Shown one piece after another: positions 56,108 to 64,000 of a DNA stretch of 64,000 nucleotides. The first letter of the stretch is position 1, and every line of letters begins with the position of its first letter. The position numbers and the translations under genes were made by a program. The stretch is from the NCBI RefSeq assembly GCF_017896165.1, contig NZ_JAFCNB010000011.1:62001-126000 (forward strand), read 5' to 3'. The stretch is from Microbispora oryzae (GTDB lineage Bacteria > Actinomycetota > Actinomycetes > Streptosporangiales > Streptosporangiaceae). The notes under the pieces are model-generated. The model made no database searches and was not told the DNA's origin. It saw only the letters and a list, made by a program, of their open reading frames with translations.

Positions 56108-57358
56108 ATGGCACAGTTGCTGCGGAGGCTCGACGACGAGGTCTACGTCGAGTACAACACCTTCGGGCTGGACGGCACCGACCTGCCGGAGTGGAGTTCC
56201 CCGACCGACGAGATCTACCACTTCGTCGCGGCCGTGCGGCTGGAGTCCTGGGACGCCGAGCCCGGGCCCGCGGATGCCTCGTGGACGCCGGTCAGTTCGA
56301 CGACGTTCGTCGCGGAGAGTGGCGTGGTCGCGATCCTCTCGATGATGGAGGGCAAGGGCCATGACTTCCTGATCGGGCCGCCGCGTTTCGAGTACGGCGT
56401 GGACATGCACCTGCGTGAGCCCGAGCCGGGCGACGGTCATGCCACAGGTGAGTGCGAGGAGGCATGGCTGCTGAGGTTCTGGCCGATCCGGGATGTCTTC
56501 GACCCGATCATGCACGCGGCGCCGTTCTCCTATATCGCGCGCGGGGTTCTGTACTACTCGATCGACCTCGAGCCCGAGCAGCTCATGCAACCGCCGGCGC
56601 GGCGGGAGGTGCCGGTGCCGGTCTCGGCGGTGGCGGACTGGGCGTCGCTGCGCACGTACCCGGACCTGGACACCTTTGACGGCTGGCTGCGTAGGGTGCG
56701 CCGCAAGGCCGAGGGCAGAGGCGTCACCGTTCACGAGTTGCTGCGCGCGTCGGGGGTGGACATCGAGGACGGCGTGGACCTCACCCCGGCCTCCTGCACA
56801 CCGCCGCGCGCGCGTGCGGGGCGGTTCGAGGATCCGCTGATCGACAGTTACTACGCCGAGCAGGCGCGGCGGGGCTCGTTGTCCGGGCAAGACCTAGGCG
56901 AGGATCGGCTGCGCGAGTACGCCGACGGCGAGCGCATCGCCAAGGAGTTGTGCCGCAGCGGCACCCTGACGTTCTCTGTGCCCGTCGAAGGCCGCGGCGC
57001 CCTGTATGTACCACCGGGTGTCAGCCGCCGCGTGTGGCGGTGGGAGGACGACATGCTCGGCGGCGAGCTCATGGACGGCGGGCTGACGGTGGATCGGCAG
57101 GTTCTGGCCAGGAACCCGTGGACCAGACAGATCCTTGTCTCCGGCATCGTAACGATCCTGCGCCGCGATCATGATAGGCGCGGCTGGGGCGACACCGTCT
57201 GGTACGTGGTCCGCGATGCCGAGCCGCACGAGGCGGCTAGGGTTCTGTGCGCGGAGGCCACCTGGGAGGAGGACCCGGATCAGCGCCGGGCCTTGGACGA
57301 GGTGGCCAGGGAGAAGCTGATCGACCTTCGGGCCACCTACAGGAGCCGGGAGAAGTGA
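56108..57358 (+). CDS. Hypothetical protein, 416 residues
   Basis: From ATG 56108 (AAGGCG upstream) a 416-residue, acidic, Trp-rich cytoplasmic protein without membrane segments: MAQLLRRLDDEVYVEYNTFGL ... LLRFWPIRDVFDPI. Codon use matches the genome. No family recognised. The frame is open back to 55907, but that part looks non-coding. Confidence 0.65.
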   Translation: MAQLLRRLDDEVYVEYNTFGLDGTDLPEWSSPTDEIYHFVAAVRLESWDAEPGPADASWTPVSSTTFVAESGVVAILSMMEGKGHDFLIGPPRFEYGVDMHLREPEPGDGHATGECEEAWLLRFWPIRDVFDPIMHAAPFSYIARGVLYYSIDLEPEQLMQPPARREVPVPVSAVADWASLRTYPDLDTFDGWLRRVRRKAEGRGVTVHELLRASGVDIEDGVDLTPASCTPPRARAGRFEDPLIDSYYAEQARRGSLSGQDLGEDRLREYADGERIAKELCRSGTLTFSVPVEGRGALYVPPGVSRRVWRWEDDMLGGELMDGGLTVDRQVLARNPWTRQILVSGIVTILRRDHDRRGWGDTVWYVVRDAEPHEAARVLCAEATWEEDPDQRRALDEVAREKLIDLRATYRSREK

Positions 57359-57654
57359 GGGCCGGCCTCGTCGCGCGGTGAGGGCGCGGCCGGGTCGGCG
57401 ACTGATGGGTGACAAGAGGCCTCCGGTGTTGGCCGTGCCAGGGGAGCTGCATCGCCACGCGCGGGTGGACGTCGAGGGTGACGAGCGGGGACGCGCAGGT
57501 CTTGGGTCGGTGTGCACGTGCACCTCACGGACCTTCTCCCCTGGCACAGGCGTTGGCGAAGCCGCGCCGGAAGTTCCGTGGCTCCCCCGGCCGGATGATT
57601 CCGCTCTGCGCGGATCGGGCTGAACTAGAACGGGCCATCTACCTAAGGTGAGGC
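57359..57654. other. Intergenic region without a supported gene
   Basis: About 300 bp of GC-rich sequence with only short overlapping frames on both strands. AGGTGAGG just before 57655 belongs to the next gene. Confidence 0.5.
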
Positions 57655-58011
57655 ATGGCCTCTTCTGTCCCGCCGCTACGTCCGGCGACCGATCGGACCA
57701 GCTCCAAGCCGTCTCCGGCTCGCGAGCCGCTGTGGCGGCACGCGCTCGGTGAGTGTCTCAGAGGCCTTCGTCACGAGCGGGGCGAGAAGTTGAGCGAGAC
57801 GGCACGTCGCGCCGGAGTCTCGCCGCAGTATCTTTCCGAGATGGAACGAGGCGTCAAAGAGCCGTCGAGCGAAATGATCGCTGCGGTCGCCGGTGCGCTG
57901 GATGTGACCCTGGTCGATCTGACCCTTGCCGTCGTCGAGACCTTGCGTTCTGCTCAGAGCGGCACGTCGAGAGGTGCTACCTGTTCGGCCGCGTATGCTC
58001 TGGCCGCCTAG
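57655..58011 (+). CDS. PopR/ClgR-like XRE regulator with ssrA-like tail
   Basis: A 118-residue HTH protein. LRGLRHERGEKLSETARRAGVSPQYLSEMERGVKEPSSEMIAAVAGALDV is the ClgR/PopR type, activators of clpP genes in actinomycetes. It ends AAYALAA, the same five last residues (YALAA) as the ssrA degradation tag. PopR and ClgR are known to be ClpP substrates through a C-terminal Ala pair. Adjacent to two convergent clpP genes. AGGTGAGG precedes the ATG. Confidence 0.88.
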   Translation: MASSVPPLRPATDRTSSKPSPAREPLWRHALGECLRGLRHERGEKLSETARRAGVSPQYLSEMERGVKEPSSEMIAAVAGALDVTLVDLTLAVVETLRSAQSGTSRGATCSAAYALAA

Positions 58012-58038
58012 CGTGGCTTGCCGGGATTGTCCACTGGC

Positions 58039-58629
58039 CTATGAACGCTCCTCGATGATCTGATCGAGGAGTCCGTACTCCAGGGCCGCGGTCGCGGTGA
58101 ACACGCGATCGTGATCGGTGTCGGCGCGTAGGGTCTCGATCGTCTGGCCGGTATGCCGTGACAGTATGCGCTCGATGTCTGCTCGGACACGGACGACCTC
58201 GTCGGCTTGCAAGATGAGATCAGGGATCGCTCCGCGTCCCTGAGCAGCCGGTTGGTGCAGGATCACTCGTGCGTGCGGGAGAGCGGCACGTTTTCCTTCG
58301 GCGCCCGCGGCGAGAAGGACGGCGCCCACCGCGACGGCCTGTCCAACGCAGGTTGTCGAAATCCGCGGGCGGATATAGCGCATGGTGTCATAGATCGCGA
58401 GCATCGCGCTCGGATCCCCGCCTTCGCAGTTGATATAGAACTGTATTTCGGCATCGGGGTTGTCCGACTCCAGAAAAATCAGTTGCGCGATCAACGCGTT
58501 CGCGACGCCCGCGTCGATTGCGGTGCCCAGATAGATGATTCGCTCGGTGAGCAGGTGCGAGTAGACGTCCATGATCCGCTCGCCACGAGAGTTCTGAGCG
58601 ATGACGTTCGGAATTGTGTATGTGCTCAC
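58039..58629 (-). CDS. ClpP paralogue lacking catalytic Ser
   Basis: A 196-residue ClpP-like subunit. The usual GQAASMGAFLL reads GQAVAVGAVLL, so the nucleophile Ser is Ala100 (codon GCG). His125 (ARVILHQP) and the Asp region (DTDHDRVF) remain. The handle and axial parts look normal. It is probably a non-catalytic ring partner, as ClpR is in plants and cyanobacteria. ATGA overlap with the upstream clpP. Confidence 0.88.
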   Translation of the reverse strand: MSTYTIPNVIAQNSRGERIMDVYSHLLTERIIYLGTAIDAGVANALIAQLIFLESDNPDAEIQFYINCEGGDPSAMLAIYDTMRYIRPRISTTCVGQAVAVGAVLLAAGAEGKRAALPHARVILHQPAAQGRGAIPDLILQADEVVRVRADIERILSRHTGQTIETLRADTDHDRVFTATAALEYGLLDQIIEERS

Positions 58630-59252
58630 TGGTTGACTCCTTCGGTGACGCCGAACCCGAGCCGTAGGCGATTGCGTGGCGCGATTTCGTCGAAATTCTG
58701 CACGATCGCATCTATGAAGCCGTAATCCAGTGCCTCTTGCGCTGTGTACCAGCGATCGTGCAGGGAATCCTCGAATATGCGCTCGACGGGCTGCCCTGTG
58801 TCTTCGGCGATAAGCCCGAGGACCGTGTCGCGAGTATGCCGAAGGTCGCCGGCCTGAAGTTCGATGTCGACTGCGGTGCCACCGATTCCCGCCGAGCCCT
58901 GGTGCATCAGGACACGTGCGTGCGGCAGGGCGCGGCGCTTCCCTCGGGCCCCTGATGACAGCAAGAATTGGCCGGCACTGTAAGCAATGCCCAGCACAAG
59001 GGTCGATACGTCACAGGGAATCAGCCGAATGATGTCGCGGATCGCAAGCATCGAGGGAACCGACCCGCCCGGCGAGTGAATCCACAATGCGATATCCGTC
59101 GACGCGTCCTGCGTGGCGAGTGCTATCAGCTGCGTGGCCAGCAGTGTCCCGTTGTCATCGTCGAGAGGGCCGTCGAGAACGAGAACACGCTGGTCGTAGA
59201 GGTCGCGCCTTACCCGCGCATTGAACAGTGGAAGATTCGATTCTCCGCTCAT
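58626..59252 (-). CDS. ClpP-like protease subunit (active-type)
   Basis: A 208-residue ClpP homologue with Ser92 (GIAYSAGQFLLSS), His117 (HARVLMHQ) and Asp region EDSLHDRWY, so the triad is complete. IHSPGGSVPSMLAIRD is the substrate strand region. It is first gene of the clpP pair. This fits the ClpP3/ClpP4 type of Streptomyces, regulated by PopR. GGAGG lies very close to ATG 59252. Confidence 0.9.
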   Translation of the reverse strand: MSGESNLPLFNARVRRDLYDQRVLVLDGPLDDDNGTLLATQLIALATQDASTDIALWIHSPGGSVPSMLAIRDIIRLIPCDVSTLVLGIAYSAGQFLLSSGARGKRRALPHARVLMHQGSAGIGGTAVDIELQAGDLRHTRDTVLGLIAEDTGQPVERIFEDSLHDRWYTAQEALDYGFIDAIVQNFDEIAPRNRLRLGFGVTEGVNQ

Positions 59253-59308
59253 GCCTCCATCATGTGAGGCGATCCGAATCGGCGTCGACACGATCCGCTT
59301 GGGGCAGA

Positions 59309-59323
59309 TCTGCTCTGAGCAGC
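59309..59323. promoter_or_regulatory. PopR-box-like palindrome before the clpP pair
   Basis: TCTGCT-CTG-AGCAGC is a 6-3-6 dyad close to the TCTGCC-N3-GGCAGA sites described for PopR. It overlaps GCAGATCTGC and lies about 57 bp before the clpP ATG at 59252. Confidence 0.55.
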
Positions 59324-59499
59324 GGGAACTCGGTTTCCGGTCCGGTTCGGAGCATTGCGGCCGGGAGTCGAGTGGGGCGAGCGCGTCGGCGGGAGCCTCT
59401 GCGCGCCGCGCGGTGAAGATCAGATCAAGGCGTTGCCACCGTCGGAGCGCTATGACGTGGGTGCTATGCGGCCCACTGTCGACGCCGTACCCTCCGCTC

Positions 59500-59890
59500 A
59501 TGACCAACCTCGGACTCCTCGACGCATGGAGCCTCTGGCTGGACGGCCAATCCACAATCGGCCACACCCTCTACGGCATCCCCATGATCTGGATAGGCCG
59601 AGCCGGCAAGATCCTCCCCCTATGTCTTCAACTTCCTCCTCATGGGCCTGGTCTTCGCGATCATCGCAGTGACACTGCGGATCATGCACATACCACTGGA
59701 CACACCCTGGCACTTCGCCGGACTGCCGCTGCTCGTCCTCCTTGTCCTAGGAGTCCCAGCAACAGCCATGCTGTTGGGGCCAAGACTCCTCGGGTGGCTT
59801 TTCGGCAAGCCCAGTTTCGCTACGGCCGTACGAATCCTGTCCCTGGCGGGATTGATCATCGGCTTCCACTTCGACCTGCTCGCCTCCTAG
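59500..59890 (+). pseudogene. Frameshifted small membrane protein
   Basis: ATG 59500 starts MTNLGLLDAWSLWLDGQSTIGHTLYGIPMIWIGRAGKI, which leaves frame at a run of five C (59616-59620). The next frame continues YVFNFLLMGLVFAIIAVTLRIM ... to 59890 with three or four hydrophobic helices. One C more or less joins them into a protein of about 129 residues. A real mutation or a homopolymer sequencing error are both possible. Confidence 0.65.
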
Positions 59891-59983
59891 CTATCAGGCC
59901 CGGATATGCCGCGTTGACTTCGGCGCACTTTTGCGTACGCCCGCGTGAAGGATCCCTCGGTCGCAGTCGAACGGCCCATGGGA

Positions 59984-60018
59984 GGGCCGGCCACCTCGCC
60001 GAGCGAGGCGGCCGGCCC
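59984..60018 (-). terminator. Strong hairpin after the secreted-protein gene
   Basis: GGGCCGGCC (59984-59992) pairs with GGCCGGCCC (60010-60018), with an inner CCTCG/CGAGG pair. It stands ten bases beyond the stop of the minus-strand gene at 60028. No long T-run. Confidence 0.6.
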
Positions 60019-60027
60019 CGTTCCGAG

Positions 60028-60456
60028 TCAGGCCGGAATCTGCTTCTCGTACCAGGTGTAGTAGATGTAGGTGCTGTCGGGCCCGGTCAACGTGCCGTAG
60101 ACCTGCCAGAAGCTGTTGGCGCCAATCGAGTAGCGGAAGACCTTGTCCCCGGGCCGGTCATCCACGAACGTGCTCTGCGACCCGTTGGAAAAGGTCCGTA
60201 CCTCGATTGTGAATGTCGAGGTGTCCGGGATGTCGAGGCAGACCTCGTACGTGTACGCCAACGGACCGCCGATGTGGTAGCTGTAGCCGTCCACCGCCGG
60301 CCGCTCGATATTGGTGGGGACGTAGCTGTTCAGAACCCGTGTGTACCCGCCCGTGGAGCAGTCGATTGCGGGGGTGGCCGCGGCCGCGGGGCTGATGCCG
60401 GTGAGCGTGGCGCCGAGCACGCCGGTGGCGACGAGAACGGAGATGGTGCGCTTCAT
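60028..60456 (-). CDS. Small secreted protein
   Basis: A 142-residue exported protein with a clear signal peptide (KRTISVLVATGVLGATLTGISPAAA, cleavage after AAA-like). The mature part has two Cys and many Tyr/Thr/Ser residues (YTRVLNSYVPTNIERPAVDGYSYHIGGPLAYTYEVCLDIPD), probably a beta-sandwich. GGAGAGG precedes ATG 60456. No family recognised. Confidence 0.75.
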   Translation of the reverse strand: MKRTISVLVATGVLGATLTGISPAAAATPAIDCSTGGYTRVLNSYVPTNIERPAVDGYSYHIGGPLAYTYEVCLDIPDTSTFTIEVRTFSNGSQSTFVDDRPGDKVFRYSIGANSFWQVYGTLTGPDSTYIYYTWYEKQIPA

Positions 60457-60763
60457 GCCTCTCCTCATCCGTGCGGTGACTCCTCCAACCAGTAGTTGAA
60501 GGCTGAACTGATTTTGACTCGATCACCGCATCTGGACAAGCCTCGGGTAAAGAATCGGTGGATGCCCTAGTCAAGCGCGGGCACGCTCAGTCCTTCATCG
60601 ATGAACCGGACTGTTCACGGTGAAAGCGCGCGTTGGTGGACGCGATCCTCTAGGTGGCGCGCATCGGATGGCCGTGGCGGCGACTGCCGACCGACTTTTC
60701 GAGGGCGGGATAGCCTGCCTTCGGCGTGCCTCGAACCGCGTGACCGGAGGAGTCGATGCTGGG

Positions 60764-61720
60764 ATGACGGCAGGGCGACCGATGCCCACACAGGACGACG
60801 TGCTGGGATACTTCAACACGCTGTCGAACTGGGGACGGTGGGGAGACGACGACGAGCTCGGCACTCTGAACCACATCACCGACGACGTCCGGCTGGCGGC
60901 GGCGCGGGCCGTGCGCCACGGCAGGAGCGTGTCGTGCGCATGGGAGGTCGCCGTACCGGAAGACATGGAGCGGTCGACGACGACGTGCCCGTGCGCCGCC
61001 GACATGCCGGGTGCCGAGAACATGCCGGTGCCCGCATTCCACCAGGACCGGCGCTGGGGCTTTTCGTCCGAGCGGCTCGGCATCACCTTCCACGGCAACA
61101 CCCTCACCCACGTCGACTCGCCGTGCCACATCTTCTGGGACGGCACGATGTACAACGGGCGGTCGCACTCGTTGGTCGACGCCGCGACCGGATCGGCGTG
61201 GGCGGCCGTCACGGCGGCGGCGAACGGGATCATCACGCGTGGTGTCCTGCTGGACATCGCGAGGGCCCGCGGTGTGCCGTGGTTGGAACCTGGAGAGGGT
61301 GTGTTTCCCGACGACCTCGAGGAGGCGGAGCGTCGCCAGGGTGTGCGGGTGCGATCCGGCGACGCGGTACTCCTGCGGACCGGCTACGGCCGCTTCCGGC
61401 ACGAGGCCGGTGCGGCCGGCGGTTTCACGCAGGCCGGCTGGCACGCGTCCTGCCTGCCGTGGCTGCATGAACGGGAGGTCGCGCTGATCGGCGCCGACAC
61501 CCCGCAGGACGTTCAGCCGTCAGGGTACGAAGACGTGTTGATGCCGGTTCACGCCGTGAGCCTCGTCGCGATGGGTCTGTGGCTGCTCGACAACTGCGAC
61601 CTGGAGGTGTGCGCGACGACGGCTGCCGAGCTCGGCCAGTGGGACTTCCACCTCGCAGTCGCGCCGGTCCGCTTCGCCGGTACGTCCGGCAGCCCGGTCA
61701 ACCCGATCGCCACATTCTGA
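60764..61720 (+). CDS. Cyclase family protein (kynurenine-formamidase fold)
   Basis: A 318-residue hydrolase of the PF04199 cyclase group. The metal motif is HGNTLTHVDSPCHIFWDG (HxxTxxDxPxH). FGxG-like GADTPQDVQPSGYEDVLMPVH follows. Relatives hydrolyse N-formylkynurenine or cyclise polyketides. ATG 60764 is used; ATG 60782 is possible. Confidence 0.88.
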   Translation: MTAGRPMPTQDDVLGYFNTLSNWGRWGDDDELGTLNHITDDVRLAAARAVRHGRSVSCAWEVAVPEDMERSTTTCPCAADMPGAENMPVPAFHQDRRWGFSSERLGITFHGNTLTHVDSPCHIFWDGTMYNGRSHSLVDAATGSAWAAVTAAANGIITRGVLLDIARARGVPWLEPGEGVFPDDLEEAERRQGVRVRSGDAVLLRTGYGRFRHEAGAAGGFTQAGWHASCLPWLHEREVALIGADTPQDVQPSGYEDVLMPVHAVSLVAMGLWLLDNCDLEVCATTAAELGQWDFHLAVAPVRFAGTSGSPVNPIATF

Positions 61721-61892
61721 CCGCGGGACTCGCGCCCAACGGCGTCGGCACCCTTCACCGTCTTGGAGCCGATCAGCCCTGCGCTGTGCCGCGGACTGTC
61801 TTACGCCTGGGGCTCCGGCGGTTCGGCCGCCGGAGCCCTTGTCCCTGCTGCGGGGAGCGAATGCTTCATCCGCAGGCCGTCATGGCGGATTT

Positions 61893-62108
61893 CTAATAGG
61901 AACAGCCTCTGTCGCAGCAGTTGCCGGCGACGTAGAGGTCCCAGTAGAGGTCGTCCATATCCGAGCAGCGGTCGTTGCCGAAGCGGTTTCCGAAGAAGTC
62001 GCTGGGGGCGGTGGTCGCGCTCGCCGCCGTGGCGCTCACGGCGAGAGCGCCGCCGGCAAGCGCGGTGCCAAGTGCGAGTCCGGCGATGACCTTCTTGAGC
62101 TTGGGCAT
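61893..62108 (-). CDS. Small secreted Cys-rich peptide
   Basis: A 71-residue preprotein with signal peptide (KKVIAGLALGTALAGGALAVSATAASA). The mature part of about 40 residues has four Cys (RCSD, NCC, GCSY) and many acidic and aromatic residues, likely two disulfides. AGAGGGGA precedes the ATG. Function unknown; could be a secreted signal, inhibitor or antimicrobial peptide. Confidence 0.72.
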   Translation of the reverse strand: MPKLKKVIAGLALGTALAGGALAVSATAASATTAPSDFFGNRFGNDRCSDMDDLYWDLYVAGNCCDRGCSY

Positions 62109-62453
62109 TATGTGTCCCCTCTCTAAAGGATCAAGTGCCTGATTTGCACGATATGCCCGATTATCAAGGAATATCGCTTTATGACCGTTCGGCGGTCGTC
62201 ACCCGCGATGCCAATGATTTCCAGCCCGAATGAGCGATAAACGGCGATCTACACTGTTTGATGCCTTATTGTTCACATAAGGCCAGATGCATGTCATTTA
62301 TGACGCTTTTATCCCATGATGTCCGGTTCTCTGATCCGCTTCGGTGCCATCTCCAGTGGGAGAGCCGAAGGACTGCGAACTGCGCCCCGTGCTGACCGGC
62401 CCGCAGTAGGCGACGGTACGGGGACGGGAGCCAGGCGAAAGCCGCTCGACCGG
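62109..62453. other. Intergenic region, lower GC
   Basis: No gene supported. The stretch 62130-62310 is AT-richer than the surroundings and probably holds the promoter of the Cys-rich peptide gene (minus strand). Confidence 0.5.
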
Positions 62454-63125
62454 TCAGTCCAGCCAGATGACGATGCCGGTCCGGCCGTTGAGCACAGCCG
62501 CGACACCCGCCCGTATGGCGCGGTCGGCGCGCTCCGGCGTGAAGGTGGCCGGATCGTACGCGGACGACATGCCGAGTCCCTCGCCACGGAACGAGGCGCC
62601 GGTCCAGTCGGCGGCGGTGACGTTCTCCGTGGGCTCGGCCAGTTCGGCGCCGACCACGAGGAACTGCTGGGCGAGGTGGCTGGCGGTGACCAGGGCCAGG
62701 GGGTCGATGAGGTCGTTGCCCGCGCTGATGATGAGGTCGGGTGCCATGTCGATCGCCCGGACGATGCTCGGAACGTACTGGTCGGGGGCCGTGGCTTCGA
62801 TGGTCCTGATGCTGACGTCCTGCTCCTCGGCCCACTTCGTCACGGCGTTCACCAGCGTCGTCGTCTGCGCCTCCTTCCCCGCGGTGAGCAGCACCACGCG
62901 GTAGCCCTCCGACGGGCGGACCCCGTTCCAGGAGCCGGTGCGCGGCGTGATCGTGGCCTCCGGGGCGGGTGACTCCGCCGGCCAGAACCCGGGGCCGAGG
63001 CTGCCGACGGCGCTGGGCTTCGGGTGCGGCCGGGACCAGTCGTCGCCTGAGCCGCATCCGCTGACCAGTGCGGCGGTCGTGACTGCCGCGGCCAGCGCGC
63101 CGACGGCCAGAAGTCGGGGGCGCAT
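62454..63125 (-). CDS. Lipoprotein with BMP-like binding fold
   Basis: A 223-residue lipoprotein: signal ending TTAALVSGCGS. The sequence GYRVVLLTAGKEAQTTTLVNAVTKWAEEQDVSIRTIEATAPDQYVPSIVRAIDMAPDLIISAGNDLI resembles part of the basic-membrane-protein / periplasmic-binding fold, but is shorter than full binding proteins. No ABC genes are adjacent. Function uncertain. Confidence 0.75.
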   Translation of the reverse strand: MRPRLLAVGALAAAVTTAALVSGCGSGDDWSRPHPKPSAVGSLGPGFWPAESPAPEATITPRTGSWNGVRPSEGYRVVLLTAGKEAQTTTLVNAVTKWAEEQDVSIRTIEATAPDQYVPSIVRAIDMAPDLIISAGNDLIDPLALVTASHLAQQFLVVGAELAEPTENVTAADWTGASFRGEGLGMSSAYDPATFTPERADRAIRAGVAAVLNGRTGIVIWLD

Positions 63126-63300
63126 GGGGATCGTCCTTCGAGGTGGCGGGAAGTGCGCCTACTTCCTACCTCAACGCTTCCGGTCCGCGGGGCGCGGGCC
63201 GGACCGACCAGGGGTTCGATTGTCACTGTTTGCCGGTGAGCTGCCGTTCGTTCATCTCTGTCCAGCAGATTTCGGTAGCCAAACCGGAAAAGGAGTCACA

Positions 63301-64000
63301 TTGTTCCCCGCCGCTCGGCGTCGTGCCTGTGCTGTCATCGCCGCCGTGGCTGTAGCCGTTCTGCTCAGCGCCATGCCTGCTCTCGCCCACGGATTCAGCT
63401 CGACCGTGTACGCCGACCTCAGCTCGCCCGGAACCGGGCACGTCCAGGCCCGGCTGGAGTTGGAGTACGACCTGCTGGTCGTCTCCGCCGCCGACTACGA
63501 GAAGGACGATCCGCTCTTCCAGACCGGCAACGCGGCGTTCGAGGCGGGCGACACGCCGGAGCAGAAGGCCGCGCTCGACGCCCACGCGAACTCGGTCGTC
63601 GCGTACGTCACGAAGCACTTCGGCGTGACGGCACAGGGCAGGGCGTGCACCCCGGTCCGGGACGGCGGCTTCGGCATCGTGCGACGCGAAGGAGTGCCGT
63701 ATGCCGTGGTGGTCCTCGACTACCGGTGTGCGGAGCCGGCCGAGGCGCACGAGGTGCGCAGCGGGGTGTTCCCGGACTCCGAGGGATATGTGCGCGGCAC
63801 CAAGACGATCGTGACGTACGACCTCGACCTGAGGTCCGGCAGCACCGCCCTCGACACGCAGCACCCCTCGTTCTCCACCCGGCAGTCGTGGACCGAGCGG
63901 TTCTGGGAGTTCTTCCGGCTCGGCGCCGAGCACCTGCTCACGGGTCTCGACCACATCCTGTTCCTGCTGGCGCTCATCGCGGGATCACGGCGCCTGCGGG
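63301..64000 (+). CDS. HupE/UreJ-like membrane protein, start only
   Basis: TTG 63301 follows AAAAGGAG. A signal peptide (AVIAAVAVAVLLSAMPALA) precedes an extracytoplasmic region (HGFSSTVYADLS ...) and then GAEHLLTGLDHILFLLALI, the HupE/UreJ_2 metal-site helix. The gene continues past the window. The wider HupE/UreJ group includes nickel/cobalt carriers; this branch has an exported front domain. Confidence 0.82.
   Translation, partial: MFPAARRRACAVIAAVAVAVLLSAMPALAHGFSSTVYADLSSPGTGHVQARLELEYDLLVVSAADYEKDDPLFQTGNAAFEAGDTPEQKAALDAHANSVVAYVTKHFGVTAQGRACTPVRDGGFGIVRREGVPYAVVVLDYRCAEPAEAHEVRSGVFPDSEGYVRGTKTIVTYDLDLRSGSTALDTQHPSFSTRQSWTERFWEFFRLGAEHLLTGLDHILFLLALIAGSRRLR

Noticed and set aside
57378-57623. 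Overlapping short frames on both strands between the hypothetical and PopR-like genes
   Set aside because: No ribosome-binding site, no conserved motif and biased composition typical of spurious frames.
62316-62972. Plus-strand frame over the lipoprotein gene
   Set aside because: Antisense to a gene with a clear lipoprotein signal; Arg/Gly/Asp-rich shadow.

Overview
The window is high-GC DNA with strong third-position GC bias, ATGA/GTGA start-stop overlaps, GTG starts and families typical of sporulating actinomycetes (XRE/DUF5753 with DUF397, DLW-39, DUF6461, a PopR-like regulator beside two clpP genes). The gene content fits a Streptosporangiaceae-like or Streptomyces-like genome. The exact genus cannot be read from the sequence alone.

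Region 1 (1-14.7 kb) is dominated by metal handling. It holds a CopA/CopZ/CsoR copper block. Next come a PLP enzyme and MFS transporter, followed by a CmtR-like sensor and a Cys-tailed CDF transporter with its own operator. Then come a His-rich DivIVA-like protein, a ZIP transporter and a His-rich CDF transporter translationally coupled to an amino-acid-type ABC importer. A BlaI/M56 pair ends the block; it faces a tandem TTCTAC-N5-GTAGAA operator in front of DUF3105 and DUF305 genes.

Region 2 (14.7-21 kb) is a mixed chromosomal segment: a zinc-ribbon protein, a TetR-type regulator with two HTH units divergent from an FAD monooxygenase, an AlaA-like aminotransferase, a SnoaL-like protein, a 50-codon gene coupled to a DsbA/FrnE-like protein, and a small secreted protein.

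Region 3 (21-35 kb) is a potassium/cation block: a KimA-like permease, a 27-codon membrane peptide, kdpFABCDE, a CPA1 antiporter, a SAV_915-like protein and a diaminopimelate decarboxylase. TGACG boxes, often 11 bp apart, precede the KimA-like and lysA-like genes and occur near kdp.

Region 4 (35-46.4 kb) has trpS behind a complete tryptophan attenuator (leader peptide with tandem Trp codons), a pentapeptide-repeat protein, a double-Nudix protein, two oxidoreductases, a GH15 trehalase-like enzyme, a WhiJ-type module (DUF397, XRE, two HATPase proteins), DLW-39, a HAD hydrolase and tRNA-Ala.

Region 5 (46.4-59.9 kb) looks like a decayed island starting at tRNA-Ala: an integrase remnant, a degenerate IS630 element, a second IS630 relic, regulator/effector pairs (HxlR-SDR, XRE-SDR, GntR-MFS), several broken genes, and a PopR-like regulator ending in an ssrA-like YALAA tail beside two ClpP genes, one of which lacks the catalytic serine.

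Region 6 (60-64 kb) carries exported proteins (two small secreted proteins, a lipoprotein and the start of a HupE/UreJ-like membrane protein) and a cyclase-family hydrolase.
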